A stretch of DNA of 64,000 bases from the NCBI GenBank assembly GCA_022457155.1, contig JAJGOT010000475.1, forward strand, positions 293,501-357,500, read 5' to 3'. How positions within the stretch are numbered: the first letter of the stretch is position 1; each line of letters begins with the position of its first letter. Positions 23,276-34,006 of this stretch are shown piece after piece. Position numbers and translations under genes: made by a program. The notes under the pieces are model-generated. The model saw only the letters and a list, made by a program, of their open reading frames with translations. It made no database searches and had not been told where the DNA came from. Origin of the DNA: Cladopsammia gracilis. Lineage: Eukaryota; Cnidaria; Anthozoa; Scleractinia; Dendrophylliidae.

Positions 23276-23556
23276 GTTACAACAAACTTAATTCCTAATT
23301 TTCTAAGTAAACGCAAGTTGACCGCAAGTTGTAAAAAATCCGTTTCATCGCAAATTAGGAATTAAGTTTGTTGTAACTCGTTACAACAAACTTAATTCCT
23401 AATTTTCTAAGTAAACGCAAGTTGATCGCAAGTTGTAAAAAATCCGTTTCATCGCAAATTAGGAATTAAGTTTGTTGTAACTCGTTACAACAAACTTAAT
23501 TCCTAATTTTCTAAGTAAACGCAAGTTGATCGCAAGTTGTAAAAAATCCGTTTCAT
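23276..23556. repeat. 104-bp tandem repeat, nearly three copies, with internal inverted arms
   Basis: Units start at 23276, 23380 and 23484 with GTTACAACAAACTTAATTCC. Each full unit ends with the reverse complement (GGAATTAAGTTTGTTGTAAC), so neighbouring units can pair as hairpins. The third unit ends early near 23556. Substitutions between copies are few (GACCG versus GATCG), so amplification is recent. Confidence 0.9.
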
Positions 23557-24001
23557 TGCAGACTTGTGCACGCGATCATACCAAAGCAAACAATACTGTA
23601 AATATTACTGAAACTTGTGGTCCTTGCGACTACTTGCTTTTGGTTACCGAAAGGTGAAAAACTTGCGCCTACTTTACGACAAATTTGAGCTCCATCAAAG
23701 TGATCAAGTCAACGCAGGCCATCGCAATGACACGCAAGTCCTGGGCAAACGAAATCGCAAGTTATAATTATCGCAAGTTTAGTTTCCAACTTGCGATGAT
23801 TTGCGTCAGTCCCGTTTGGCCAGGACAATGCATGATTCTATTATCAACCTGACTCACCCTTTACACTTCTGATATTCGATCAGCAGTTATCTTTTGTTAC
23901 CCTTCGGTTTCCCGCGCCAGAGGATAAACGTTCTGTCTCAGCTCGTGGTGTTCCCACGCCTCAATGACTCTGCAGCAACTCGAGTGAAAGGAGGATGTTT
24001 C

Positions 24002-24165
24002 TAAAACCAGGAACTGGAAAGTGAGAAACAGGAACGGGAAGCGGGAAACGGATAACGAGGAATGAGGAAAACGGAGAACGGAAAACGAGGAACGGGGAAC
24101 GGAGAACGGGAAACGGTGAACGGGGAACGGGAAACGGGAAACGGAGAGCAGGAAACAGAGAATTC
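24002..24165 (+). repeat. Purine-rich GGGAACGGGAAACGG minisatellite
   Basis: About 160 nt of short degenerate repeats of GGGAAC, GGGAAACGG and GGAGAACGG, all purine on this strand apart from C and T interruptions. It is the inverse of the pyrimidine tract at about 24785-24890. The two flank a dispersed repeat at 24176-24605. Confidence 0.85.
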
Positions 24166-24175
24166 TTGGTTTTCA

Positions 24176-24605
24176 CTTACGTCATATCAAAATTCAGAAG
24201 TATTAGATTTCGAATCCAAAATGTTTATGGAATTGTAGAGAGTTTAAAACTACACATCTTGGCCAAATTTTGAAGCGCAAAAGCATTTCGTTCAAGAGTT
24301 GTAGGCGAACGAGTATTAGACATTTTTAGTAAGAAATGTATGGAGCGGCCATCTTTGTGCCCCAGTCAGGGGACAAACATGGCGGCCAAAATTTCACCGA
24401 AAATCAAATAAAAAAATATTGTGTTTGCCTTATATTTAAGCTCCATTAACTCGGCTTATAAGCACTTATAATGCAAACAATAACTTTCAGCTGATTCAAT
24501 TTTGTTTATTTTCACGGTTCATCCGAAATAGCGTGACGAATTGCGTGACACATTTAAAACCTTTGTAAATCGGAAGCAAAACATCGTTAAATCCTGAAAC
24601 TTTTT
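24176..24605 (+). repeat. Dispersed repeat, related to 58250-58700
   Basis: Shares long stretches with the reverse complement of 58250-58700: TGATATGAC...AAATTCAGAAG at one end, CATTTTTAGTAA(G)AAATGTATGGAGCGGCCATC in the middle and CACATTTAAAACCTT..AAATCGGAAGCAAA at the other. Noncoding. One copy is intergenic, the other lies in an ARID1 intron. Confidence 0.7.
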
Positions 24606-24784
24606 GTGAAAGATTATAACACTTGTATCCACATACCATGTTAGAAACAGCTTTGTAGGACGTATACTTTAGATTTTTGAATTTTTAGGGTTACTGGGTT
24701 AGGGCTAGGGGTAAAAAAAACTGGCTAACCCTAACCCATCATTTTGAATTTTTATGGAAATTACCACTGACCGCTCGTTTCCAG

Positions 24785-24890
24785 ACTGCACTCCCGTTCC
24801 CCGTTCAGCCGTTACCCGTTTCCCGATTCTCCGTTTCCCGTTCCCCGTTTCTCGGTCTCGTTCCCCGTTCCCCGTTCCCCGTTCCCCTTT
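24785..24890 (-). repeat. CCGTTTCCCGTTCCCCGTT minisatellite, inverse of 24002-24165
   Basis: About 105 nt of GTTCCCC and GTTTCCC repeats. Read on the minus strand it has the same unit as the purine tract 600 bp to its left, so the pair forms large inverted arms. Confidence 0.8.
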
Positions 24891-25361
24891 AACTAGTCAC
24901 CCTCCTTCCATGTAAACAGGCACCGGGGGGGGGGGGGGGGGGGAGGAACTCGGGTATGACTGACCAGGTGTGACCGACCTTGCACGGCACTGCTTGCTTG
25001 CTTGAAAAAGAAGGCGGAGTAGCTAAGTCTTCAAAAGATCCGCAGCTAAGCTTAAGAGCACTCTGTAGTGCTCTTGAGTTGTGCTTGGTGAACAATTTAA
25101 TTGGTTTTGTTCCGAATTGACCAATAAGCAGTGTTTTTGACATCTTGACCTTTGTGGTCGACTAGAAGTTTCAGTTGTATTCTGAGCGTCACGCGTGAGT
25201 TTTGGATTTTATATTCAACGAGAATGAGAATGAGAATGTCATGAACGCCGTCCCCCTAGACCATACCAGTTCATCGCCAATCGCGTTAAGCGAACTTTCA
25301 ATGTTTACTAATTATACAGGTACTCAGCCACCGCCGCTAGCGCCGCATACCACTCGACCGG

Positions 25362-25955
25362 GTGTCTGTAAAACGAGGAATCAACCCGAACACCCAGGAA
25401 CACCACCGGAAATTCGCGAACACCACAGAAACACCCCAGAACATCCCCAGAACACCCTCGGAACCTAACCGGAACACCCTGGAACACGCTTAAAATAACA
25501 ATAAATCAAAGGTTTCTTTAAAAACACCTATGGCACAAATAACGGCTGCATAGGAAACTACGATTCGCGAAAATATAATTTTGTCGCATAAGTTTTGCCG
25601 GCCAATTTTGCATGGTCAGTCTCAAAATGTGAGGTGATGTGAATCCCGAATGAAAGTCATTTAATGGGGCGGGGAGTTGGACGCAGTGGGTTGGGGGGTC
25701 CATGGAGCAAGACGCCTAGGAGAGGGGAGGGGAGAGTCCGAAGCTGTGCAGAATCTTTTTCAAAGGAGCCTTTGATTAATTTTTATTTTTAGTGTGTTCC
25801 AGGGTATTCCGGCGGTATTCTGGGGTGTTTCGGGGTGTTTCGGGGATGTTCCGGGGGTGTTCCGGGGGTATTCCGGGGTGTTCCCGTGGTGTTCCGGGGT
25901 GTTCCAGGGTGTTCCGGGGTGTTCCGGGTAGGTTTCGGTTTTACAGACACCCTCC
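25362..25955. mobile_element. Inverted-repeat element with GGAACACC minisatellite arms
   Basis: The left arm begins GGGTGTCTGTAAAACGAGG and runs through ACACCC-GGAACACC type repeats to about 25490. The right arm, about 25790-25955, is the inverse (GTGTTCCGGGGTGTTCC... then TTTTACAGACACCC). Both arms border the same AT-rich inner sequence (AAATCAAAGG / CCTTTGATTAATTTTTATTT). The middle, about 25520-25740, is unrelated. No transposase is present. Confidence 0.75.
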
Positions 25956-26117
25956 TCGACCATTCGTTGAAGGTTTTGTACCGAACTTTTCTATACATCC
26001 CGCTATGACTACTGTTCCACGTACAGTTTCATCCGAAGCCGACGTATAGCCCTGAATCTTCTTAGACGCGAACGCAATTGATGCAACATAAAATAGATAA
26101 CCAAAAACACCAGATGG

Positions 26118-26192
26118 ACATCCATTGCGCTTAACAGGCAACTCTGCCAGGTTGGTAGAGTTGCCTGTTAAATGCAATGCGGTGGATTTACA
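26118..26192. repeat. Short hairpin
   Basis: TTAACAGGCAACTCT and AGAGTTGCCTGTTAA are perfect inverted arms around a 10-12 bp loop, extended by matching CATTGC/GCAATG flanks. Its position and size fit a small folded MITE. Confidence 0.7.
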
Positions 26193-26199
26193 ATGTGAC

Positions 26200-29100
26200 C
26201 ACGATGCACTTGCTTAAGTTTCTAGCACTTGCTCCGGCTTGCATGGCGGCTATCTCAAGCGCGAATGTGACCGAAATTTGGTCACCGTTGTCCGTATTAT
26301 TTCAGAGGGTCCGTAATAAGGAGGTGTCGGAGAGGTGACATGTCCGTTAGAGGTGTCCGTAAGGAGGAGGTTCGACTATAAAACCAATTGAATTGTCTGT
26401 CTCTGTTTTGATTGGCCAGAGTAATGGTCAGTAATTACTTTGGTTTTGGTTTTACGACACTCATTTGAAAACTGCTTTATCTGATAACATATGTACCTGA
26501 ATAAATAAGTAAATGAATTAGTAAATAATACGAATTTATTTAGTAATTCAGCAGCCATCGAAAGGCAAATTTATACTACTAACTTACTACGCGATCTGGA
26601 GTAATTAGTAAAACAACACCATAGGCCTGACGGAAGTCTTGTACTAATGCCGTGTATTAACCTTGAGCAGTAAAACGCAATATCTTGCCATTTTACAAAA
26701 ATGAATCGCATAAAGATATTATAAACACTGTGGTTCTAAGGCGTGCAAAAATCGACAGAAATGTGATTAAATGTCAAGTTACTTATGAGCATATGGGTTC
26801 ACAACTCAAAATTTCATTAATCATTCAATTTTCTGTTTACATAAAAACACACGAGCACTGTTCATAGATATTTTGAAGGCGGGAAGAAGGTCGGACATCG
26901 ATTTTGCTGTCTTTGTGATTTTACTCCGCCTTCAATTCCGTCTATTATATATTTTGAACCAAAAGCAGGCTTGTGTTTTGCATGGGTTTAACTTAACAAT
27001 AGCATTTTTCACCTGGTTCATAACTGTCTTAGAAATAGGCGGTGTCATGGAAGACTGGAAAAAATTGAATAGAAACAAAAAGCGCTGACCAAATACACGT
27101 GAATTCAAAAAATGCCGCTAGTTGCTTATGCAGCGTAAATTAGTTCAGTTAACGCTTACTAGTTAATAACAAAGAGATAAACAGATAAGTCATGCAACCT
27201 CCTTACAAAACGGATTTTTCTGTCGGTTTAAAGTAGCAAAAAAAGTCAGTGAAACAACAAACAAACGCTAAATTCAAAGTAAATTCCTACGGATGGCCTT
27301 TTGGGAGATGAAAAATCTTGCACACGCTAACAATTTCCTCCAAGGATTTTAGAGGTTTAGTTTAATAAAAGTTTAGGAAACTGGCGAAATCCGGAAGCGA
27401 TTTAACAACAATTCATCTGTTTTCTTTGAATGACCGAAATAGCGTGTTAATAGTGTATATATATTTTTCAATGTGGCGCTTTGTTTGTGATTGAAAAGGC
27501 CGTAATCTTTGGTCTGTTTCTTTCACAACCCTAGCTGAGCCTGCACAATAGGAAATAATACCAAGGAATTTCAAGAAGCCAGGGCAATTTTGTGCTTTTG
27601 AATCGAGCAAACCGCAAAACACCCATTCGTAGAAATGAAACAACAATTAGTGACGAACTAAGTAAATCTCTCTTGTTTAGAGTTAAAGCCTTATTGCAGT
27701 TTGTCGTTGATTTTACAATGGAGTGCTAACAACTTTGGAGTATCTTTCAACTAAAGTGTTAATTATAGTTGTCATCGCTGTTTTTATTGAATTTATAATG
27801 TGCGAAATATCGGTGAAACGTTGGAATTATTTCGAAGGCGTTCTATAAAAGCCAACGGATTTGCTGTTTGGGTCTACTTAAAAGATTATCATCGAGAGTC
27901 GAATTAAGAAGGGTAAGTAACAAAACATGTATCCTAGATTTTATCTTATTGCATTGAATGCAAAAGTTGTACCGTTTATCTCAGTAAATCTAGAGTGGGT
28001 TGCCAGATTAGTTTGCCGTGAAATTTGTCTGGTTCGAAAACAGTCATGTTACAAGCTTCCGTGTGCCATCATTGGGAAAAAAATATTGTCAAATTATCGT
28101 TTGCTGAAAGGACAAAAATCCATCAACTCGTTGTCAGAGACGTTAAAATATTCCTAAATTTCTTCCATTACACTTTGGAACAGCTTAGGATTGCCACTGT
28201 TTGTCCTTGTATGTTCGAATACGTTGTTACATTCATGATTGCCACGGCTTTATAAAAAACTCTAAACACTGAATTATTTTCAAGTTAACATCAACGTTTT
28301 GTCAAATTATTTATTATCAGAAAAGCGGTGATTCTTTTAGCGGACAATTCCGACAACGTCCATTCTCCACAGTCATAGGGCTCCTCTTGTATTATCTAAC
28401 GCTGCGCTCAGCCGAATAGAAAACATTTCCCATGAGAGAAAATTAGACTAAACTAGATTAAACTAAAGACAATTGGAGGGAGCCGATCAGCCATCTAGAC
28501 CAGCCACTTTATTCGCAGTCAAGATGTATGTCTGCGTATTAAAGCACGTCGCAAACCACAGCCCTGTTCAAAAACGCTCTATACATTTACGTTTACATAA
28601 CGTTGTAACGGTGATTAAGCCAAAAAAACTCCTAACTCGGATAAAAAAAACTGGAAACATACTCTCCAAACCGATGCAAAACCTTCTTTATCTCTGGAGT
28701 TTAAAGGTTGAAAATAACAACTTTTAAATGTTGTTTAGTTAGCAGTTCTTCATAAAATGCAAAAAATTACCCCGAGCAAAGTTCTGTAGTGGCTGATTGT
28801 CGTCAATTGAATTACGCAAATCAAGAAGTGGAATAAATAGGCAAAAAGAGCTGCTAATGCCAAGCATAGAAATAATGTGTGTCCATGGGAAATCCATTTT
28901 TACTCGGGTAGTCGGCGCTATTTTATCGAAGCATTGTGTTAAGATAGCGATTTAGTTGTAATACTTTCAGAGGATTTCAGTGCTGGAAAACATCAAATCT
29001 TATAGACCCTTATATGGTTCCGTTAATAACTTTGGTCTTACGTCGCGGCGTTTAGCTAACTTTTGAGTCTGTACAGTTACTTTCTGTGGTACATTTTGTT

Positions 29101-29233
29101 TTTCAGTATCAAACAATACAAAATTTGGGAAATTTCTTTGTTTAGTTATTTTGTCCACTCTTGTGATTGAGTGAGTGAATGAGATGGTTAATACATTTCT
29201 TTGTTATCTTTCTTCTCATTCAAGCTGTTAACC
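26200..29233. other. Flank upstream of the plus-strand FGF, no gene called
   Basis: At 26270-26385 there is a piece of the inverted-repeat family with GTCCGT/GAGGTGTCCGTAAGGAGG and GGTTCGACT at its end. At about 29050-29165 there is a degraded copy of the 106-bp repeat core (CTAACTTTTGAGTCTGT). The remainder (26400-29000) is AT-rich. Small open frames there (for example 27927-28157 and 28025-28255) match nothing I know. Confidence 0.45.
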
Positions 29234-32200
29234 ATGAACTTTAGACACCTATTTTTGCTTCTTCAAATCTACTCTTACATGGAGACACGTACATCAGCAA
29301 AACCACACAATGGTACGAGGCTACAAACTAAACCAGACAAGCCTGAAAAGAGGTCCTCGCCAACAGCCAGGAACCCAGACGAAAAGATCAGAAAATCCCG
29401 AAGAACGTTCCTCTTCAAGGAGCAGAAATGGCCTCAACCACCTGGGGAGAATTTTTTGAAACGTGTTCGCAAAATAACGAAACTACCTTCCACCTCAACA
29501 CATTGCAAGATATTCTGTCGAAGCGGTTACCATCTTCAAATTCTTCCAAATGGCGTCGTGAAAGGAACAGTTAACCAGGATAGCGAGTATGGTAAGAGCT
29601 AGAGGTGGACAGTTTCTGTTATTTTTATGACTCAATGTATGTATTTGCGTTGTTATTTCAGGGGCCGGCACTCAACCAGAAATGTTTCCGAAAACGTTTG
29701 CAAAGGCGTTGCGCTGTTCCTCCATATCGTTTAAGTGCCTTTAAAGGAAACTATGTGAAAGCTAATAAAGTTTAACCTTTTCGGTTCCCTTAACTGAATA
29801 TTTCATAAAATTTTAGGAAAAGGAATCCTCTACTGGCCTATAAAGCAATATTACTTATCCAAAACGACATTTTTTTTTATCCCTTCGGAAACAAATTTCC
29901 AATGTTACAAAGTTTGAGGCGACATTTTACCAGCCCACAAATACAGCCGCCCCGTCATCGCTCCTAGCCCCTAGGGGCGTTCGCGCGAGAGAACTAACGC
30001 AAACGCCCCAAGCGGCCGAGAGCGATGAGAGGCGGCAGTATTCGCAGGCTAGCATTTTACCAAAGAAATCTCTAGTTTTTATAGTCTATTTTATTACAAA
30101 TTTTTAAGATCAAAATGATTTTCTATCGAAACGATTAGCTTGAAATCATCCGGCAACATTTGGTAAAACATAAGAAGTAACATTTGTTGATTCCAAAGTG
30201 ATAAAACCTTCCCTTTTCTTGCGTAAATAAAGTTTAAAGCATTTACCCAAAGTGATCTACTATAAGATCATTACAGAAAACCCATAGAATCGAATATAAC
30301 ACGCAATGTTCAAATACAAAATATGTTAAAATAAAGAATGTGATTTTCATAGAAACTTTATTCTGATTTATGTAAGTAAAAAGTTGTGCCTTTTTAGCGA
30401 GTTAAAACTACAAAACTTAAGATATATTCGCATGTAAGAATATTTCAATATTCTAGAAACTTCTAGATGTTTCTTCTGAAACTAATTATAAATAACTAAT
30501 GATATGTGTTAAGATTTTAAAGCGGACAGCTCGTCTCCAAAATTGACACTAGTTTTCCTTTCTCTAATTCATTAGCTTTTAAAAAGTACTTTCGGTGTTT
30601 TTGCACTTAAGCATATGATCGACCTTGGCTCTCCTAGCTGTCTCTTACTATGTGTAGACTACTTTCCGCAGCTAAGTCAAACCAGAATAAAGGGCGTTGC
30701 CTTTTGTTTGCTATAAACCCCAAACTATCAACTGTGATTTTAGCGATGAAAATGTATGATAACTTGAATATTACTTCATCAAAATGTAACTTATAGTTTC
30801 AGCTTTAGACTGATTATATTCATTTATTATTTAGCAACCCTTTTCATATAAGAAAAGTATTGCAATGACATTTTACACTCACTATAATCATATGATAATT
30901 AAGCAAAACCAAGAGCTTATTATATAAGCTCCTGGCAAAACATGTTGTAATCAATCAAGTAGTTTTAAATTTTCTCAATTAAACGCCCCCGGCGTTTATT
31001 TCAAACTTGGCCGAGTAGACACGGCGTTTCCTTGAATCAGCAGATTTTTCTCGCCCGCCATTTTTTAAAAAAGGGTTGTTATTCGTTTTTCTTGACAACC
31101 GTATACATTGGTAACATTGCCCTTAAATCTTAAGTTTATTATACTACAAATAGACGTTTTACGGGCTTACCTACAACTTCCTTTATTATACCCGGCGTTT
31201 ATTGGGGGGCCCAGCGTTTAATCGAGATAGCGATATAGAAAATATAAAAGAGCATTGTAAATTAGAGTAAGTATAGACGAAGAAGAAAGCTTAGGAGAAG
31301 AGACAGAGTGAAGTTAGAAGTGATGTTTTAAGATGTGTTGAGGAACTAAGTAGGCATTGCTGCATGCAGTCCGGCGGACCTCTGCTTCGCCTTTGAGCAG
31401 TCTTCCCCGAGGGGAGTAAGACATCGCCTTCTTAACACCTCTCTCACAATGTGTAAATTAGAGCACAGAGGACTGTGGGATGAAAGAAGTCGAGACGCTT
31501 TTCTACTTCCCATGGTGCCTTGCGCTTTATCGCTTGCGCTTCTCCCAAGGTGTTTTGTGCAACCTTAACTAACGCGACTTCGCCCTCCGTTTCCTTCAAA
31601 GACGAACAGTTTGTGGAGAGGCATATATTGATCAAGGTTTTTTTGTTTTCTTCAGTGTTATTTGAGATGCAGTCGTTTGGTCCCAGTCTCGTCAAACTGA
31701 AGAGCACGGCTACACGAAGGTATCTGACAATGAGAAGAGACGGGACACTTCGCGGATTGGTAAGTGACGTAATTATAATAGCCATTTTGCTAAGCTTTTT
31801 GCAAACAATATAAGCTTGAGTTTAACTCCCTTTCCGTTTTAACGCTGGAATAAGGTCTATAAGTAAACCTAATGTAATGCTGGGGGGGGGGGGGGGGGAG
31901 TGGGGGTAACCCTGTAATAAGGGGAATAAGTAATACTTCTGACCTTGTCACTATATGTTTCAGAAATCAGAGTTAAGCGCTGAAACTGATGAGCCTCGTG
32001 CTAAGTGCTAAGTTTCATTCAAATTAGCCACGGTTTTGCCTCAATCTGATTCTTGTATTTCTTTATTTCAGCGTAGCCAAAGCAACAGAGATTCATTGTT
32101 CAAGGAGACCCATGAACAGAACGCGTTTCACTCGTACGCGTCACACAAATACTTCAGACAACAACGACATGACATGTTGGTTGCAATCAAGAGGAACGGA

Positions 32201-32335
32201 CAGATAAAAAGAGCCACGAAAACCTTACACGGACAGACCGCTACACAATTTCTTGTCATCAATTTCTTGTCATCAAAATTCGTTCCCAGGCCTTCTCCGC
32301 TTTTAAAATGGCAGGACAGGCGTGGAAGCCCCTGA
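29234..32335 (+). CDS. Fibroblast growth factor, complete three-coding-exon gene
   Basis: Secreted FGF ligand of 241 residues. Coding exons are 29234-29591 (358 nt, donor GTAAGA, phase 1), 31656-31759 (104 nt, acceptor tttcttcag, donor GTAAGT, phase 0) and 32072-32335 (264 nt, acceptor tttatttcag, stop TGA). The start ATG opens a clear signal peptide, MNFRHLFLLLQIYSYMETRT. A basic stretch KIRKSRRTF around residues 55-65 could be a furin-type processing site. The core begins KIFCRSGYHLQILPNGVVKG, continues SFGPSLVKLKSTATRRYLTM, and ends DSLFKETHEQNAFHSYASHK with the AIKRNGQIKRATKTLHGQ box. This is the textbook FGF trefoil order, closest by eye to FGF1/FGF2-type cores, though it is secreted. 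Length and exon phases match the minus-strand FGF. A 5' UTR exon may join at the acceptor-like tctcattcaag before the ATG. Confidence 0.92.
29592..31655 (+). other. FGF intron 1
   Basis: Mostly AT-rich, with a folded element at about 29935-30052 (listed) and scattered GGCGTTTATT motifs at about 30980-31220. I see no further exon. Confidence 0.6.
29935..30052. repeat. Folded GC-rich hairpin element in FGF intron
   Basis: The left arm (CAGCCGCCCCGTCATCGCTC then CTAGGGGCGTTCGCG) pairs with the right arm (CGCAAACGCCCC then GAGCGATGAGAGGCGGCAG) around a short loop. It stands out in base composition from the AT-rich intron. Confidence 0.75.
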
Positions 32336-32350
32336 ACAAGGGTCAAGCTC

Positions 32351-32671
32351 AAATCATATCGTCCAGAAGGACGTCGGACACCTTATTGAGACTTATATAA
32401 CTGAGTAACTGGTTAGCTTTCAGTTGAGGTTAGGGGTAGCAGTTTATATAGTTAAATTTAGGACTAAGCAACCCGAGAAGCCAGGTGGTACAGTGGTACG
32501 GTAGGCTATGTAAGCCTAAGCCTAGCTGAGGTGACAGGTTCAATCCTGAGTGGGGATTTTAGATTTTCTTTTTTACACTTAAAAATTTATTGAAAATAAA
32601 ACTCAAAGTCTCGACATTACGTTATGTAAGTCTCGATAAGGTGTCCGACGTCTTTCTGGACGGTATGATTT
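32351..32671 (+). mobile_element. TIR element enclosing a tRNA-like Pol III promoter, just after the FGF stop
   Basis: Starts AAATCATATCGTCCAGAAGG and ends as the inverse (CTTTCTGGACGGTATGATTT). The inverted ends are about 50 bp and include GTCGGACACCTTATTGAGAC. Between them, about 32473-32557, is a tRNA-like block with an A-box-like TGGTACAGTGG and a B-box-like GGTTCAATCC. The element begins 16 bp after the FGF TGA, so it probably forms part of that gene's 3' UTR. A second copy in the other orientation is at 56331-56646; a relative is at 47535-47982. Confidence 0.75.
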
Positions 32672-32908
32672 AGGCACAACCATGAACAAGGCTGCCAGAA
32701 TACTCCTAAAATACTGCAGTAACGTGATGAAATGTCTTCGTTTCGTTTGAACAGCGGTTTCCCATTGCCAGAAAACAAACATGGCTGCCACTTCTGCCGG
32801 TGAAGTTTTTCCCTTTCGTAAACAAGCGATGCCATTTTAGCGACACTTAGAAAATTTTTCACCAATTTTAGAATTGTTTTTACTATCAGAAAAAGAAAAA
32901 TGCAATTA

Positions 32909-32978
32909 ATTACCTAGAATCGAACCCGGAACCTCGACATGCTAGCATCTCTCCTTTACCACTAGACCACAGGGTTGA
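32909..32978 (-). repeat. tRNA-derived SINE-like sequence
   Basis: On the minus strand, TGTGGTCTAGTGGTAAAGG (A box) and GGGTTCGATTC (B box) are spaced as in a tRNA gene. The acceptor ends do not pair well, so this is a tRNA-derived repeat, not a functional tRNA. Confidence 0.55.
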
Positions 32979-33070
32979 TCCGGCAAACCCAAGAAAATTT
33001 TAATTATAAAAGGTGCTTTAGGTAAACACTTTTTTCGTTTGTCTCACGATGGAGTCACTTTAAGATGTTG

Positions 33071-33116
33071 ATCGCGACGTTTCGACTGCTATTATTGCTA
33101 GTCTTCATCAGGCGAT
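33071..33116 (-). ncRNA. Hammerhead-ribozyme motif of Penelope-like type
   Basis: Read on the minus strand: helix I strand ATCGC, core CTGATGA, one extra A, helix II GACT...AGTC, then GAAA, CGTC and the helix I closing strand GCGAT. Helix I pairs perfectly over five bases and the CUGANGA and GAAA boxes are intact. Stem III is essentially absent (ACGU is self-complementary), as described for the minimal, probably dimeric, hammerheads of Penelope-like retroelements. The extra A before helix II is a deviation. Confidence 0.6.
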
Positions 33117-34006
33117 GAGGTCGATTGGTTACGTGTCGCTTATGTAGCACCACGATGAACAACCACCACATTTTTAGTAACAAAGGTGCTTTACTTAATA
33201 TATTTCGATAACGGGTCACCCTAATCCTAAATCTTACCTAACCGCGAATCTAGCTTATATCTAATAGTCGCTTTACCTAAACCCAGTTTTATCTAATAAT
33301 GATAGCCTACCTTCATCCCAATCCAGGCATAAACAAGAGAGAAATAGAATCGACCATTACAAAAGGCTTGGTTACCAATGAATGCTAATGATGGCATCGA
33401 CCGTTAAAAATGGCATCGCTTGTAAAAAGGCTATTTCATCGTGTGTCCCTTGACAAAATACCCCAACATTTTTGGAGCGTTTTGCATTTTGGCAGCCTTT
33501 TGTCCAGGGGAAGGTCTTGGGAAGACTATTTAAGATATTATTTATGGTTTTCCTTTTCCTGAATGGAATATGACTTTATCGAGAAGAACTTAAAATAGGA
33601 ATATCAACGCTTCCATTAGGGATTAGCAACTTATTTGACGACAGTAGACAACATAGCACTGGACGTGATTAGGTTAGAATTAGGCTTGTTCAGAAACTTA
33701 TTTGATCCCTACCCTACCCTTAAAAGGGTTTCAGCCCTGGAGGGAGAAGAGTATAATCCCTCAGTAGGGTGGGGTAGGGAGCATTCACAAACAGTACTTT
33801 GTCAGCAGAATTGGCATAGAAAATCAGTGCATTTACTATGGCCGCCGTGACGTCATGTGCATACGCTCTATAGCTTGTGTGAAATAGCTTAGTCATTAAT
33901 TTATTCAAATTTATTTAACAAATGTTTGTATTTTGCTTGCATTGTTTTTGAAGCGAATTTTAATTAAATTATTGCAACACTAAAACAAATAAATAACAAG
34001 CAAAGG

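Noticed and set aside
23276..23556. CRISPR-like regular spacing
   Set aside because: The whole 104-bp unit is repeated with no unique spacers, and the host is an animal genome.
24690..24745. Interstitial telomere-like TTAGGG/CCCTAA motifs
   Set aside because: Only one or two imperfect units in each orientation, too short to be telomeric; more likely part of an inverted repeat.
30961..31230. GGCGTTTATT motifs as a mobile element
   Set aside because: Short, scattered and without clear inverted ends; I could not define an element.
32909..32978. Possible true tRNA gene on the minus strand
   Set aside because: The seven-base acceptor ends do not match; I keep it as a tRNA-derived repeat.
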